The notes under the pieces were generated by a model, which saw only the letters and a program-made list of their open reading frames with translations, was not told where the DNA came from and ran no database searches. Positions 1 through 6,568 of a stretch of DNA of 6,568 bases are shown in pieces. The translations under genes and the position numbers were made by a program. Within the stretch, counting starts at the first letter, position 1, and every line of letters starts with the position of its first letter. Location: NCBI GenBank assembly GCA_011051815.1, contig DRKK01000244.1:1-6568 (forward strand), given 5' to 3'. This DNA is from Sphingomonadales bacterium. Its GTDB lineage: Bacteria > Pseudomonadota > Alphaproteobacteria > Sphingomonadales > Emcibacteraceae.

Positions 1-129
1 GAGGGGGATTTGAGCCCAGAGGACTTCATTCGCCTCACCTGCCCCATCGGCAACCCGGCCATTCGCGGCAAATCACCAGAAATTGTCGCCATCAGCGTCA
101 TCGCCGAACTGCTGGAATTATTTGCCTAA
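1..129 (+). CDS. xdhC: XdhC, xanthine dehydrogenase accessory factor (C-terminal 42 residues, 5' end cut by window)
   Basis: Frame 1 is open from the left edge to a TAA at 127-129 and encodes the last 42 residues of a longer protein. The segment RLTCPIGNPAIRGKSPEIVA (residues 11-30 of the fragment) followed by ISVIAELLELFA matches the XdhC family ending, which typically reads R-L-x-C-P-I-G, then I-x-x-K-x-P-x-x-I-A and SV-A-x-LL. XdhC inserts the sulfurated molybdenum cofactor into xanthine dehydrogenase in the cytoplasm. The gene converges on a purine-degradation operon, and xanthine dehydrogenase supplies the urate used by puuD there. Xanthine dehydrogenase subunit genes would be expected to the left of the window, which is inference. 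The fragment is short, so another XdhC/CoxI-family member cannot be excluded. Confidence 0.82.
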   Translation, partial: EGDLSPEDFIRLTCPIGNPAIRGKSPEIVAISVIAELLELFA

Positions 130-143
130 CCAGCTTCCCCCAC

Positions 144-235
144 GTTGTCATCCTCGGGCTTGACCCGGGGATCCATTTTTCAACCGGCTCAAACCGCCAC
201 AAATATGGATTCCGGCTCGGAGGCCGGAATGACGA
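144..235. repeat. Palindromic intergenic element (GTCATCC...GGATCCAT / ATGGATTCC...GGAATGAC type)
   Basis: The gap between the convergent genes holds two linked hairpins. The left one pairs TCCTCGGG (151-158) with CCCGGGGA (164-171) over a 5-nt loop, with a single T:G wobble. The right one pairs ATTCCGGC (209-216) perfectly with GCCGGAAT (223-230) over a 6-nt loop. The two halves are also inverted copies of each other: ATCCAT at 171-176 pairs with ATGGAT at 205-210, and GTCATCC at the left end mirrors GGAATGAC at the right end, so a larger cruciform is possible. Elements with GTCATCC/GGATCCA ends are scattered in many copies through alphaproteobacterial genomes. That is from general knowledge; no second copy lies in this window. 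It probably doubles as a terminator region. Confidence 0.75.
151..180 (+). terminator. Probable intrinsic terminator for xdhC
   Basis: An 8-bp GC-rich stem (151-158 with 164-171, one G-U wobble in RNA) lies 21 nt after the xdhC stop and is followed, after four bases, by five Ts (176-180). The T tract is short, so termination may be partial. On the minus strand the perfect hairpin at 209-230 could serve the operon that ends at 253, but it lacks a good T run on that strand. Confidence 0.5.
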
Positions 236-252
236 AGGTGGTGTGAGGCGTG

Positions 253-735
253 TTACGCGGTGATTTCTATGGGGTCAGACAAGTCGGCAATATCACAATT
301 ATCTTCCATATCGGCGTAATCCAGCACCAGAAAATCACTCTGCCCTATCAGCGCAAGGCTATAATGGTGCCATGTTCCGGCGTGGTAATTGACCCCTTGC
401 TCCGGCCCTGCCAAAAAGGCCCGGACCTTATCACCGTCAAAATCACCCTTCGGGGCTACCACCACAAGGTAAGGATGGCCAGACAGGGGCATGAACATCT
501 GACAGGCCCTGGGATGGCGTTCCATCTGATGAAGGGTGACGGGCAGGTCCCGCGCCTCTGACCGAAAGATATTCACCGTCAACCGCCCAGCCGCCGTCAC
601 ATCCGCAAGGTCGTGAAAGCGCGTGGTGTGGCCTTCGTTAATCAACCGTTGCGCCTCCGCCGGACTAGCCTCCACCACATCGCCGTAGGGGGCAAAGGCG
701 GCGGCGGTAAGCGGTTCGGGAGTGATCTGCCTCAT
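253..735 (-). CDS. allA: Ureidoglycolate lyase (AllA family)
   Basis: This 160-residue protein has the length usual for AllA. The enzyme splits (S)-ureidoglycolate into glyoxylate and urea, the last step of allantoin breakdown, in the cytoplasm. Family landmarks are all present: the FAPYGDV start (residues 14-20), NIFRSE (55-60), MERHP (71-75), YLVVVAP (89-95), QGVNYHAGTWHH (113-124), DFLVLD (134-139) and the late DNCD (145-148). After GTWHH the usual Pro is Tyr (125), a small oddity. The frame stays open to an ATG at 771, but the start at 735 was chosen because it gives the family N-terminus MRQITPEPL, lies 1 nt past the puuD stop and has a GAGGGAG ribosome site 9 nt upstream. It is the last gene of the operon and is probably translated by coupling to puuD. 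Its product glyoxylate feeds glcB and pucG upstream in the same operon. Confidence 0.93.
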   Translation of the reverse strand: MRQITPEPLTAAAFAPYGDVVEASPAEAQRLINEGHTTRFHDLADVTAAGRLTVNIFRSEARDLPVTLHQMERHPRACQMFMPLSGHPYLVVVAPKGDFDGDKVRAFLAGPEQGVNYHAGTWHHYSLALIGQSDFLVLDYADMEDNCDIADLSDPIEITA

Positions 736-736
736 G

Positions 737-1942
737 CTACTTTGCTCCCTCGGCCTGCAACCAAGCCTCAAGGGTCGCCCGTTCCACCTCTGTCATACCC
801 GTTTCATTACCCAGCGGCATATCCTTGCTGACCACCACCCGCTGGCGTATCTGATCCCGATATTTCAAGATATTATCTTTGCTGTCAAAGGTGACGCCGT
901 TAGGGGCTTCCTCAAAAAATTCATGACGCGGACTTATGCTGTGGCAGGCTATGCAGTGGGTATTCACAATTTTTCGCACGGCGGTATAGGTAACACTGCC
1001 CGCCTCAAGGGTAACATCGGTTTTTGCCGCCTGCTTAAAGTAGGCCGCCATCACCATCACGCCAAGGAACGCCACCACCGAAAGAACCGCCAGACCATAA
1101 TGAGTCCGGCCCTGATTTTTCAGGTTAAAGAAATGCCGGATCAGCCAACCCACAACACCGATACCGCTCAGGACCAACCAGCCATAGGGGTTGGCAAAGG
1201 TCTGAGGATAATGGTTGCTGATCATAATGAACAGCACCGGCAGGGTCATGTAATTATTATGCAAAGACCGCTGTTTTGCCATTTGGCCCAGTTTTGGGTC
1301 GGGCGAACGGCCCGCGATCAGGTCGACCACCACTTTTTTCTGGTTCGGAATGATCACCATAAAGACATTGGCCGCCATAACGGTACCAATCATGGCCCCC
1401 ACATGGATATAGGCCCCACGGTCATTGAACAATTGCGCCAAAGCCCAGGCGCTGAAGGTCAGCAGGATAAACCAAACCAGACCAAAGGCGCCATTAGACC
1501 GGCCCAGAGGTGAGCGGCACAGGAGGTCATAGCCAATCCAGCCGCCCACAAGGAAGGACAGGCCCAGAAAGACCGCCATCATGGGCGACAGGTCATATTT
1601 GGCCGCATCCACAAGGAATACGGACGCACCGTAATAATAAATCAGGGCCAACAGCAGAAACCCGCTGATCCATGTGAAATAGGCTTCCCATTTGAACCAA
1701 TGCAATTCCGCAGGCATCTCTTTTGGGGCAACGCTATATTTCTGATTATGGTAAAAACCACCGCCATGCACGGCCCAGAGCTCGCCGGAAACGCCTTTTT
1801 CCGTATCGGCCTTATCCCGGGCCTTGCGCAGGTTATTATCCAGCCAGACAAAGTAAAAAGATGACCCGATCCACGCGATGCCCGTAATCAGATGCAACCA
1901 GCGCAGGGCCATACTGAGCCAACTTGTAAAATCCAGTTCCAT
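737..1942 (-). CDS. puuD: Membrane urate hydroxylase with C-terminal cytochrome c domain (PuuD)
   Basis: This 401-residue protein oxidises urate to 5-hydroxyisourate and passes the electrons to its own cytochrome c rather than to oxygen. About eight membrane helices can be read (roughly residues 11-34, 85-108, 119-140, 151-171, 176-198, 231-246, 253-270 and 282-302), forming the urate oxidase N-terminal domain (Pfam Urate_ox_N, formerly DUF989). The haem c site CIACH is at 330-334, with a probable axial Met at 375 in KDMPLGNE. Positive charge concentrates in loops 35-50, 142-149, 201-225 and 269-281. This predicts an outside N-terminus and puts the haem domain in the periplasm, where haem c is attached. 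There is no cleavable signal peptide. The ATG at 1942 has GAGGA 8 nt upstream and lies 14 nt after iclR. Hydroxyisourate hydrolase and OHCU decarboxylase, the next two enzymes, are not in the window. Confidence 0.95.
   Translation of the reverse strand: MELDFTSWLSMALRWLHLITGIAWIGSSFYFVWLDNNLRKARDKADTEKGVSGELWAVHGGGFYHNQKYSVAPKEMPAELHWFKWEAYFTWISGFLLLALIYYYGASVFLVDAAKYDLSPMMAVFLGLSFLVGGWIGYDLLCRSPLGRSNGAFGLVWFILLTFSAWALAQLFNDRGAYIHVGAMIGTVMAANVFMVIIPNQKKVVVDLIAGRSPDPKLGQMAKQRSLHNNYMTLPVLFIMISNHYPQTFANPYGWLVLSGIGVVGWLIRHFFNLKNQGRTHYGLAVLSVVAFLGVMVMAAYFKQAAKTDVTLEAGSVTYTAVRKIVNTHCIACHSISPRHEFFEEAPNGVTFDSKDNILKYRDQIRQRVVVSKDMPLGNETGMTEVERATLEAWLQAEGAK
745..751 (-). promoter_or_regulatory. Ribosome binding site of allA (decides the start)
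   Basis: GAGGGAG on the minus strand sits 9 nt before the ATG at 735, inside the 3' end of puuD. It favours 735 over the in-frame ATG at 771, which would overlap puuD by 35 nt and add 12 residues not typical of the family. Confidence 0.7.
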
Positions 1943-1956
1943 AATCCGTTTCCTCG

Positions 1957-2754
1957 TTATTTTTTCTGTTGGCCGCCAATTGACCTTGTAATGTCCGCCG
2001 CCGCCGTCATCACCGCTTGCCCGGCGCTTTCAATATCACTGTCCGTCAGGCGAACCGTGGGGCCGGAGATGGAAATTGCGGCAATAGCATCCTGATGCTC
2101 ATCAAAGATCGGCGCCGCGATACAGCGCATGCCAAGGCTTTGCTCTTCCTCATCAAGGGCATAGCCCCGCCGCCGCACCCCGGCAAGGTCCGCCGTCAGA
2201 GCCGCCCTGTTGCGGTGGGTTTTCACGGTCAGGACAGTAAAATCTATGCGCCCCATAATATCCCGCGCCTCTCTTGGCGGAAGTGTGGCCAGAATAGCCT
2301 TGCCTACCGCCGAGGCATGAAGTGGCCCGCGCCGGCCAATGGGCACGGCCATACGCATGACCTCCGCACATTCCACTTGAGCAATAAAGACCACATTGTC
2401 CTGATCCAATATGGCCATATTGACCGTTTCGCCGACCTCAGCCACCAGTTTTTTCATGAAAGGCCGGGCCTGAGAGACAAAATCCCGCTTGTGCAGATAG
2501 GCATTGCCCACCCGGAAGGCCTGTAGCCCCACCGACCAGAGGCCCGTTGTCGGGTCATTTTCCACATAGCCCAAATCGCGCATGGAATTGAGCAATCTAT
2601 GGGTTGTGGACGGGGCGAGCCCCATGCGGGCGGCAATATGGCCAAGGCCCAGACCTACCCCGGCCTCGGCAACAGTTTCCAGCAAGCCAAAAGCCCGGGC
2701 CAGAGATTGCACTTGTCCTTTACCGCCGGGTTTTACAAGGGCAAGTTCGGTCAT
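1957..2754 (-). CDS. IclR-family transcriptional regulator, probably glyoxylate-responsive (AllR-like)
   Basis: The 265-residue protein has the IclR layout. A winged helix-turn-helix spans about residues 14-75 ([11 protein letters not shown], then [25 protein letters not shown]) and an effector domain about 90-255 (LHASAVGKA at 145-153, [16 protein letters not shown] at 201-216, AISISGP at 226-232). Asp201, Cys211, Ser228 and Ser230 have the same spacing as the Asp207, Cys217, Ser234 and Ser236 that I recall as glyoxylate contacts in E. coli AllR. Effector identity is therefore inferred, not shown. The gene starts in a 4-nt ATGA overlap with the glcB stop and has a strong GGGAGGT site (2764-2770) 9 nt upstream, so it is co-expressed with the pathway. 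It most likely controls this operon and hence itself. Whether it represses or activates cannot be told, and its operator is probably beyond 6568. Other IclR ligands, such as other small acids, remain possible. Confidence 0.94.
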   Translation of the reverse strand: MTELALVKPGGKGQVQSLARAFGLLETVAEAGVGLGLGHIAARMGLAPSTTHRLLNSMRDLGYVENDPTTGLWSVGLQAFRVGNAYLHKRDFVSQARPFMKKLVAEVGETVNMAILDQDNVVFIAQVECAEVMRMAVPIGRRGPLHASAVGKAILATLPPREARDIMGRIDFTVLTVKTHRNRAALTADLAGVRRRGYALDEEEQSLGMRCIAAPIFDEHQDAIAAISISGPTVRLTDSDIESAGQAVMTAAADITRSIGGQQKK

Positions 2755-4883
2755 CGGGCCTTTACCTCCCGCCGCCGGGCATGGAGCAAAGGCTCCGTAT
2801 AGCCGCTGGGTTGCACGCGCCCCTTGAAGATAAGGTCACAGGCGGCCAAAAACGCCGGACCGTCATAATCAGGGGCCATATTTATGTAATTCTCATCGCC
2901 GGAATTTTGACTATCCACCACCTCTGCCATGCGTTTCAGGCTGGCCGTCACCTGTTCCGCCGTGCAGATGCCGTGGTGAAGCCAGTTGGCCATATGCTGG
3001 CTAGAGATACGCAAAGTCGCCCGGTCCTCCATCAGGGCCGTGCCGTTAATGTCCGGCACCTTGGAACAGCCCACCCCCTGATCTATCCAGCGCACCACAT
3101 AACCCAATATGCTCTGGCAATTGTTATCAAGCTCGCTGGTAATATCCGCACCGGAAACTGGTAACTCTGTCAATATGGGCAGGGTGATTAAATCCGCCAA
3201 GCTGGCGGGGGGGCGGCTTTCCAGTGCCGCCTGTTGGGCCATCACATCAATTTCATGATAATGGAGGGCGTGGAGCGTGGCCGCCGTGGGGGACGGCACC
3301 CAGGCACAGCTTGCCCCGGCGGACAATTGCGTCGCCTTGGTGGCCATCATCCGGGCCATTTCATCGGGCATGGCCCACATGCCCTTGCCAATCTGCGCCC
3401 GGCCCCGCAGGCCCGCGCCAAGGCCAATATCAACATTCCAGCGTTCATATGCCTCAATCCAGACCGTGTCCTTCATGGCGTTTTTACGCACCATGGGCCC
3501 GGCCTCCATATCGCTATGAATTTCGTCCCCGGTCCGGTCCAGAAAGCCGGTATTGATAAAGAAAATACGGTCTTTCACTGCCCGGATGCATTCCTTCAGG
3601 TTCAGGGTCGTGCGCCGTTCCTCATCCATAACCCCGATCTTTATGCTGTGACGGCGCAGGCCCAGAATATCCTCAACCCGGTCGAAAAGATCATTGGCAA
3701 AAGCCGCTTCCTCCGGCCCGTGCATCTTGGGCTTGACGATGTATGTGCTTCCCGCCCGGCTGTTTTGTCCCCGGTCATGCAGGGCGCAAAGGCTGGTGAT
3801 CAAGGCGTCCAATATGCCTTCGGGAATTTCGCGCCCCGCCGCATCCAGAACCGCATCCGTGGTCATCAGATGACCCACATTACGCACCAGCATCAGGCTC
3901 CGCCCCGGCAAGGTGATCTCGCCGCCGTCCACGGCCTGCCATGTCCGGTCCGGGGCCAGACGGCGTTCTATGGTCTTGCCGTTCTTTTCCAGCGCCGCCA
4001 CAAGTGTCCCGGTCATCAGGCCCAGCCAATTCCGATAGACGGCCACCTTGTCCGCCGCATCCACAGCGGCCACGGAATCCTCACAATCCATAATCGCGGT
4101 CAAAGCCGATTCCACCATGATGTCACAGACCCCGGACAGATTCCCCGCCCCCACCGGATGGCGGCGGTCTATCCTGAGTTCCACATGCAACCCATGATGG
4201 ACGAACAGCAACCACAAACGATCACCGTCCCCCTGAAAACCGGCGAACTGCCCGGCGTAACGCAGCCCTGTATCCGTACCGTCTTTCAGGCTGACCCGCA
4301 GGCCGCTTTGGTCCGTCACATGATAGGCAATGGCCTCCCCGTGACGGCCCGTCATTAGGGGAAAATTCCGGTCCATAAAGTCATTGGCATAGTCAATGAC
4401 CTTCGCCCCCCGCGCCCCATCATAGCCCGTGCTATTCTGCTGCGGCGGCAGGATGACATCACTGCCATAGAGCGCATCAAAAAGGCTGCCCCAGCGGGCA
4501 TTGGCGGCATTCAGGGCAAAGCGGGCATTATCCACCGGCACCACTAATTGCGGGCCAGCCACTTGGGTGATTTCCGGATCCATTTCCCCCGGCGAAATAC
4601 AGAAATCCGGCCCCTCCGGCAACAGGTAGCCGATCTCGCGCAGGAAACCTTCATAGCCTTTGCCGTCTTTATGGTCCCGGTGCCATTGGTCAAGTGCCTG
4701 TTGCAAATCATCCCGCCGAGCCAGTAAAGCGCGGTTGCGGGGGGCAAAATCGCGTATCAATTCCGATAACCCCTGCCAGATATGATCAGCCGTCAGGTCA
4801 AGACCCGGCAGTATTTCTGTCTCAACAAAATCCGCCAATTGGCCATTGACCTGTAATCCACCCCTTATCACATAATCACTCAT
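2751..4883 (-). CDS. glcB: Malate synthase G
   Basis: This 710-residue single-chain enzyme condenses glyoxylate with acetyl-CoA to give malate and CoA in the cytoplasm. The size and the inserted domain fit isoform G (about 720 residues), not the shorter isoform A. Key residues are present: Arg324 in [10 protein letters not shown]; the Mg-binding Glu411 in GVMDEERRT (407-415) and Asp439 in GFLDRTGDE (437-444 region); Cys596 in GCSKVPDIN; and the catalytic base Asp610 in [10 protein letters not shown]. The Cys-to-Asp spacing of 14 equals that of Cys617/Asp631 in the E. coli enzyme. The frame extends to an ATG at 4955, but the start at 4883 ([10 protein letters not shown]) was chosen because it matches family N-termini and follows an AGAGGGG site by 7 nt. 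It overlaps guaD by 8 nt and iclR by 4 nt. Sitting with purine genes rather than with glycolate oxidase genes, it probably removes glyoxylate made by AllA. Confidence 0.97.
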   Translation of the reverse strand: MSDYVIRGGLQVNGQLADFVETEILPGLDLTADHIWQGLSELIRDFAPRNRALLARRDDLQQALDQWHRDHKDGKGYEGFLREIGYLLPEGPDFCISPGEMDPEITQVAGPQLVVPVDNARFALNAANARWGSLFDALYGSDVILPPQQNSTGYDGARGAKVIDYANDFMDRNFPLMTGRHGEAIAYHVTDQSGLRVSLKDGTDTGLRYAGQFAGFQGDGDRLWLLFVHHGLHVELRIDRRHPVGAGNLSGVCDIMVESALTAIMDCEDSVAAVDAADKVAVYRNWLGLMTGTLVAALEKNGKTIERRLAPDRTWQAVDGGEITLPGRSLMLVRNVGHLMTTDAVLDAAGREIPEGILDALITSLCALHDRGQNSRAGSTYIVKPKMHGPEEAAFANDLFDRVEDILGLRRHSIKIGVMDEERRTTLNLKECIRAVKDRIFFINTGFLDRTGDEIHSDMEAGPMVRKNAMKDTVWIEAYERWNVDIGLGAGLRGRAQIGKGMWAMPDEMARMMATKATQLSAGASCAWVPSPTAATLHALHYHEIDVMAQQAALESRPPASLADLITLPILTELPVSGADITSELDNNCQSILGYVVRWIDQGVGCSKVPDINGTALMEDRATLRISSQHMANWLHHGICTAEQVTASLKRMAEVVDSQNSGDENYINMAPDYDGPAFLAACDLIFKGRVQPSGYTEPLLHARRREVKAR

Positions 4884-6210
4884 TCGCTTGCCCCTCTGCC
4901 CGTGAGTGGCATTTCTGCCCGAAGATATAGCTGGCGGCGATGGCCCGGTCATCACCCATGGTCATCAGGACGAACAGGGCTTCTTCTATGGAACTGACCC
5001 GGTCCATACGCTTGGCCATTAGGGGGGTAGATTTTTTATCCAGCACGATAAAATCGGCCTCCTTACCAACATCCAGCGACCCGATCAGATGATCCAGAGA
5101 CAAAGCCCGCGCCCCACCCAAGGTGGCCAGATAGAAAGCCTGAAACGCGTTCAAAGAATAGCCCTTTAAGTGAGCCACCTTATAGGCCTCGCCCAATGTG
5201 GTCAGCATGGACAGGCTGGTCCCGGCCCCAACGTCAGTGCCGATGCTTAAATTTACCGGGTCAGGCCCACCCATGGCCGCGCCCAGATTAAACAGGCCAC
5301 TGCCCAGAAACAGGTTGGATGTGGGACAATGAACGATGCCCGTCCCCCGGTCCCGCACATCCTGCCATTCGGCCGCTGTGAGGTGAATGGCATGACCGTA
5401 CAGGCTATATTGCCCGGTCAGGCCATGGTGATTATAAACATCAAGATAGCCGCTCCTCTCGGGGAAAAGTTCCCCCGCCCAATTGACCTCTGCCTCATTT
5501 TCCGACAGATGGGACTGTACATACAGACGGTCAAATTCACCGCGCAACCTGCCCGCCATATCCAGCTGTTCCATACTGCAACAGGGGGCAAAACGGGGGG
5601 TCAGTGCGTAATGATTACGGCCTTTTTCATGCCAGCGTTCAATGAGCGCCTTTGACTGGTCATAGGCCAGTTGCGGCGTATCCAGCAAAGCCTCCGGGGC
5701 GTTACGATCCATCATCACCTTGCCGCCGATCATGCGCATATTGCGCTGTGTGGCGGCCTCGAACAAGGCATCAACCGACTGGGGATGCACGGTGCAATAG
5801 ACGGCAGCGGTGGTTGTGCCCCGGCGCAATAATTCCTGACAGAAGAAATCTGCCATCGCGGCCGCATGCGCCCCATCGTCAAAGGCCTGTTCAGCAATGA
5901 AAGTATAATCATTGAGCCAATCCAGAAGCTGCTTACCGTAGGCTCCGATGATCTGCATCTGGGCATAATGGGTGTGGGCATCAATGAAGCCGGGCATGAT
6001 GATATGGTCCGGATAATGCTCCACGGTCACATCCCTGTCCAAAACGGGGAGTAAGTTTGCCGACGCGCCGCTGGCCTGAATATGACCGTCCTGAATGATC
6101 AGCAAGCCATCCTCCTCATAGGTTACGCAATCGCTTTGCGGTGTCACAAATGGGTTGCCGGTGAACCACAGCAAGGACCCCCGGACGGCTTTTATTTTAC
6201 CCTTCTTCAT
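4876..6210 (-). CDS. guaD: Guanine deaminase
   Basis: The 444-residue cytoplasmic amidohydrolase converts guanine to xanthine and ammonia, feeding xanthine dehydrogenase. Zinc-site residues are visible in order: His69 and His71 in [11 protein letters not shown], His224 and the likely catalytic Glu227 in [11 protein letters not shown], His263 in YGHAIHL, and Asp316 in IGTDVGAG. Guanine-deaminase signatures are TPRFAP (194-199) and [12 protein letters not shown] (284-295), plus the GDDRAIA motif near the C-terminus (409-415). Length fits the bacterial family (about 430-450). The frame runs to an ATG at 6237, but 6210 was chosen because AGGA lies 8 nt upstream and it clears the preceding gene by 10 nt, whereas 6237 would overlap it and lacks a clear ribosome site. 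The 3' end overlaps glcB by 8 nt. A related deaminase with another substrate is unlikely given the [11 protein letters not shown] motif and the purine context. Confidence 0.95.
   Translation of the reverse strand: MKKGKIKAVRGSLLWFTGNPFVTPQSDCVTYEEDGLLIIQDGHIQASGASANLLPVLDRDVTVEHYPDHIIMPGFIDAHTHYAQMQIIGAYGKQLLDWLNDYTFIAEQAFDDGAHAAAMADFFCQELLRRGTTTAAVYCTVHPQSVDALFEAATQRNMRMIGGKVMMDRNAPEALLDTPQLAYDQSKALIERWHEKGRNHYALTPRFAPCCSMEQLDMAGRLRGEFDRLYVQSHLSENEAEVNWAGELFPERSGYLDVYNHHGLTGQYSLYGHAIHLTAAEWQDVRDRGTGIVHCPTSNLFLGSGLFNLGAAMGGPDPVNLSIGTDVGAGTSLSMLTTLGEAYKVAHLKGYSLNAFQAFYLATLGGARALSLDHLIGSLDVGKEADFIVLDKKSTPLMAKRMDRVSSIEEALFVLMTMGDDRAIAASYIFGQKCHSRAEGQANE
4891..4897 (-). promoter_or_regulatory. 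Ribosome binding site of glcB (decides the start)
   Basis: AGAGGGG on the minus strand is 7 nt before the ATG at 4883, inside the last codons of guaD. The in-frame ATG at 4955 would add 24 residues lying over guaD coding sequence and unlike malate synthase N-termini. Confidence 0.7.
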
Positions 6211-6218
6211 ATGCTTTT

Positions 6219-6222
6219 TCCT
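6219..6222 (-). promoter_or_regulatory. Ribosome binding site of guaD (decides the start)
   Basis: AGGA on the minus strand, overlapping the TAG stop of the upstream aminotransferase gene, is 8 nt before the ATG at 6210. The core is short, so reinitiation by ribosomes finishing the upstream gene may contribute. Confidence 0.55.
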
Positions 6223-6568
6223 AGCGGGACAGCGCATAAGACAGCGCCTTCAGACAGATGGCCACATTTTCAGGTCGCGCCGTATGCCCCATCAAGCCAA
6301 TGCGCCAGGCCTTGCCAGCAAATGTGCCAAGCCCGGCCCCGATCTCAAGCCCATATTCCGACAGCAGGGCCGCACGCACCGCGCCATCGTCCTTGCCGTC
6401 CGGAATAGTGACCAGATTGAGCTGGGGCAATCTGACCGCCGGGTCAACCGGCAGGGACAGGCCAAGTTCCTCAAGACCTGCCACCAGATTTTCATCCTGA
6501 ACACGGTGGCGGGTCCAGACCCGCTCCAACCCCTCTGCCTGTAACAACAGCAGAGATTCATAGAGGGC
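6221..6568 (-). CDS. pucG: Class V aminotransferase C-terminus, probable (S)-ureidoglycine-glyoxylate aminotransferase (5' end cut by window)
   Basis: The frame is open from the right edge to a TAG at 6221-6223 and encodes the last 115 residues of a PLP-dependent aminotransferase of the alanine/serine-glyoxylate family. ALYESLLLLQAEGLERVWTR opens the fragment and matches the start of the small domain. The closing WRIGLMGHTARPENV (88-102) is the family signature, and its Arg98 is the residue expected to bind the substrate carboxylate. The lysine that holds PLP is outside the window. PucG transfers the amino group of ureidoglycine to glyoxylate, giving oxalurate and glycine. That assignment over alanine- or serine-glyoxylate aminotransferase rests on the purine operon, because the residues that set specificity lie in the missing part. 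It is the most upstream gene visible and ends 10 nt before guaD. A TTG at 6547 is internal and not a real start. Confidence 0.8.
   Translation of the reverse strand, partial: ALYESLLLLQAEGLERVWTRHRVQDENLVAGLEELGLSLPVDPAVRLPQLNLVTIPDGKDDGAVRAALLSEYGLEIGAGLGTFAGKAWRIGLMGHTARPENVAICLKALSYALSR

Larger units (their letters stand above)
253..6568 (-). other. Six-gene purine/glyoxylate catabolic operon (pucG-guaD-glcB-iclR-puuD-allA), 5' end outside window
   Basis: All six genes lie on the minus strand with junctions of +10, -8, -4, +14 and +1 nt. There is no room for internal promoters except inside genes, and no terminator-like hairpin is seen between genes. Several ribosome sites lie within the preceding gene, which suggests translational coupling. 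The order mixes early (guaD), middle (puuD) and late (pucG, allA, glcB) steps with the regulator in the centre. The promoter and any operator for the IclR protein should lie upstream of the first gene, to the right of 6568. Confidence 0.88.

Noticed and set aside
736..771. Longer AllA start at 771
   Set aside because: It would add 12 residues not seen in the family and overlap puuD, while 735 has a good ribosome site and a 1-nt junction.
1048..1060. CATCACCATCAC run suggesting a poly-His tract or short repeat
   Set aside because: It is the complement of puuD codons for the Met/Val-rich last membrane helix (VMVMAA), not a plus-strand protein or a repeat array.
722..1513. A 263-codon open frame on the plus strand
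   Set aside because: It is antisense to puuD, whose helices and CIACH motif prove the minus strand is the coding one. The His-rich translation is a complement artefact.
1943..1956. Possible promoter or operator between iclR and puuD
   Set aside because: The gap is only 14 nt and contains little more than the puuD ribosome site, so there is no room for a promoter outside the iclR coding sequence.
2017..2526. A 169-codon open frame on the plus strand
   Set aside because: It is antisense to the iclR-family gene and has no domain or ribosome-site support.
3234..4358. A 374-codon open frame on the plus strand
   Set aside because: It lies wholly antisense to glcB, which has intact catalytic motifs. 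The translation is rich in His, Pro and Arg without a recognisable domain, as expected from the complement of GC-rich coding DNA.
6292..6561. An 89-codon minus-strand open frame near the right edge
   Set aside because: It overlaps the aminotransferase in another frame and is low-complexity Arg/Cys-rich. The competing frame carries the clear GLMGHTARPENV motif.

Overview
The window is about 6.6 kb of gene-dense, fairly GC-rich DNA. It looks like part of an alphaproteobacterial chromosome. The pointers are the gene set (membrane cytochrome-c urate oxidase PuuD, guanine deaminase, ureidoglycolate lyase, XdhC), the dense Gcc/ggc-rich coding style, and a GTCATCC...GGATCCAT / ATGGATTCC...GGAATGAC palindromic intergenic element of a kind common in that class. 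The exact order cannot be fixed from sequence alone; a Rhodospirillales-like relative is only a guess.

Layout, left to right. Bases 1-129 are the 3' end of a plus-strand xdhC (xanthine dehydrogenase maturation factor). Bases 130-252 are a short gap between convergent genes holding two hairpins of the palindromic repeat, the first followed by five Ts. Everything from 253 to the right edge is one minus-strand operon. In transcription order it is: an aminotransferase cut by the right edge (probable pucG), guaD (guanine deaminase), glcB (malate synthase G), an IclR-family regulator, puuD (urate hydroxylase) and allA (ureidoglycolate lyase). Junctions are +10, -8, -4, +14 and +1 nt, so the six genes are almost certainly co-transcribed and partly translationally coupled. 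The operon promoter lies beyond base 6568.

Together the genes lay out purine breakdown to central carbon. Guanine goes to xanthine (GuaD), then to urate (xanthine dehydrogenase, served by XdhC), then to 5-hydroxyisourate (PuuD, electrons to its own cytochrome c domain). The middle steps are not in the window (hydroxyisourate hydrolase, OHCU decarboxylase, allantoinase, allantoate hydrolysis). The end is here: ureidoglycine transamination with glyoxylate (PucG), ureidoglycolate to glyoxylate plus urea (AllA), and glyoxylate plus acetyl-CoA to malate (GlcB). The embedded IclR regulator keeps the polar residues recalled as the glyoxylate-binding set of E. coli AllR, so glyoxylate is the likely signal.

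No mobile element, CRISPR array, RNA gene or broken gene is visible. I did not find an undescribed system. The most notable points are the operon's convergence on glyoxylate and the predicted regulator pocket.
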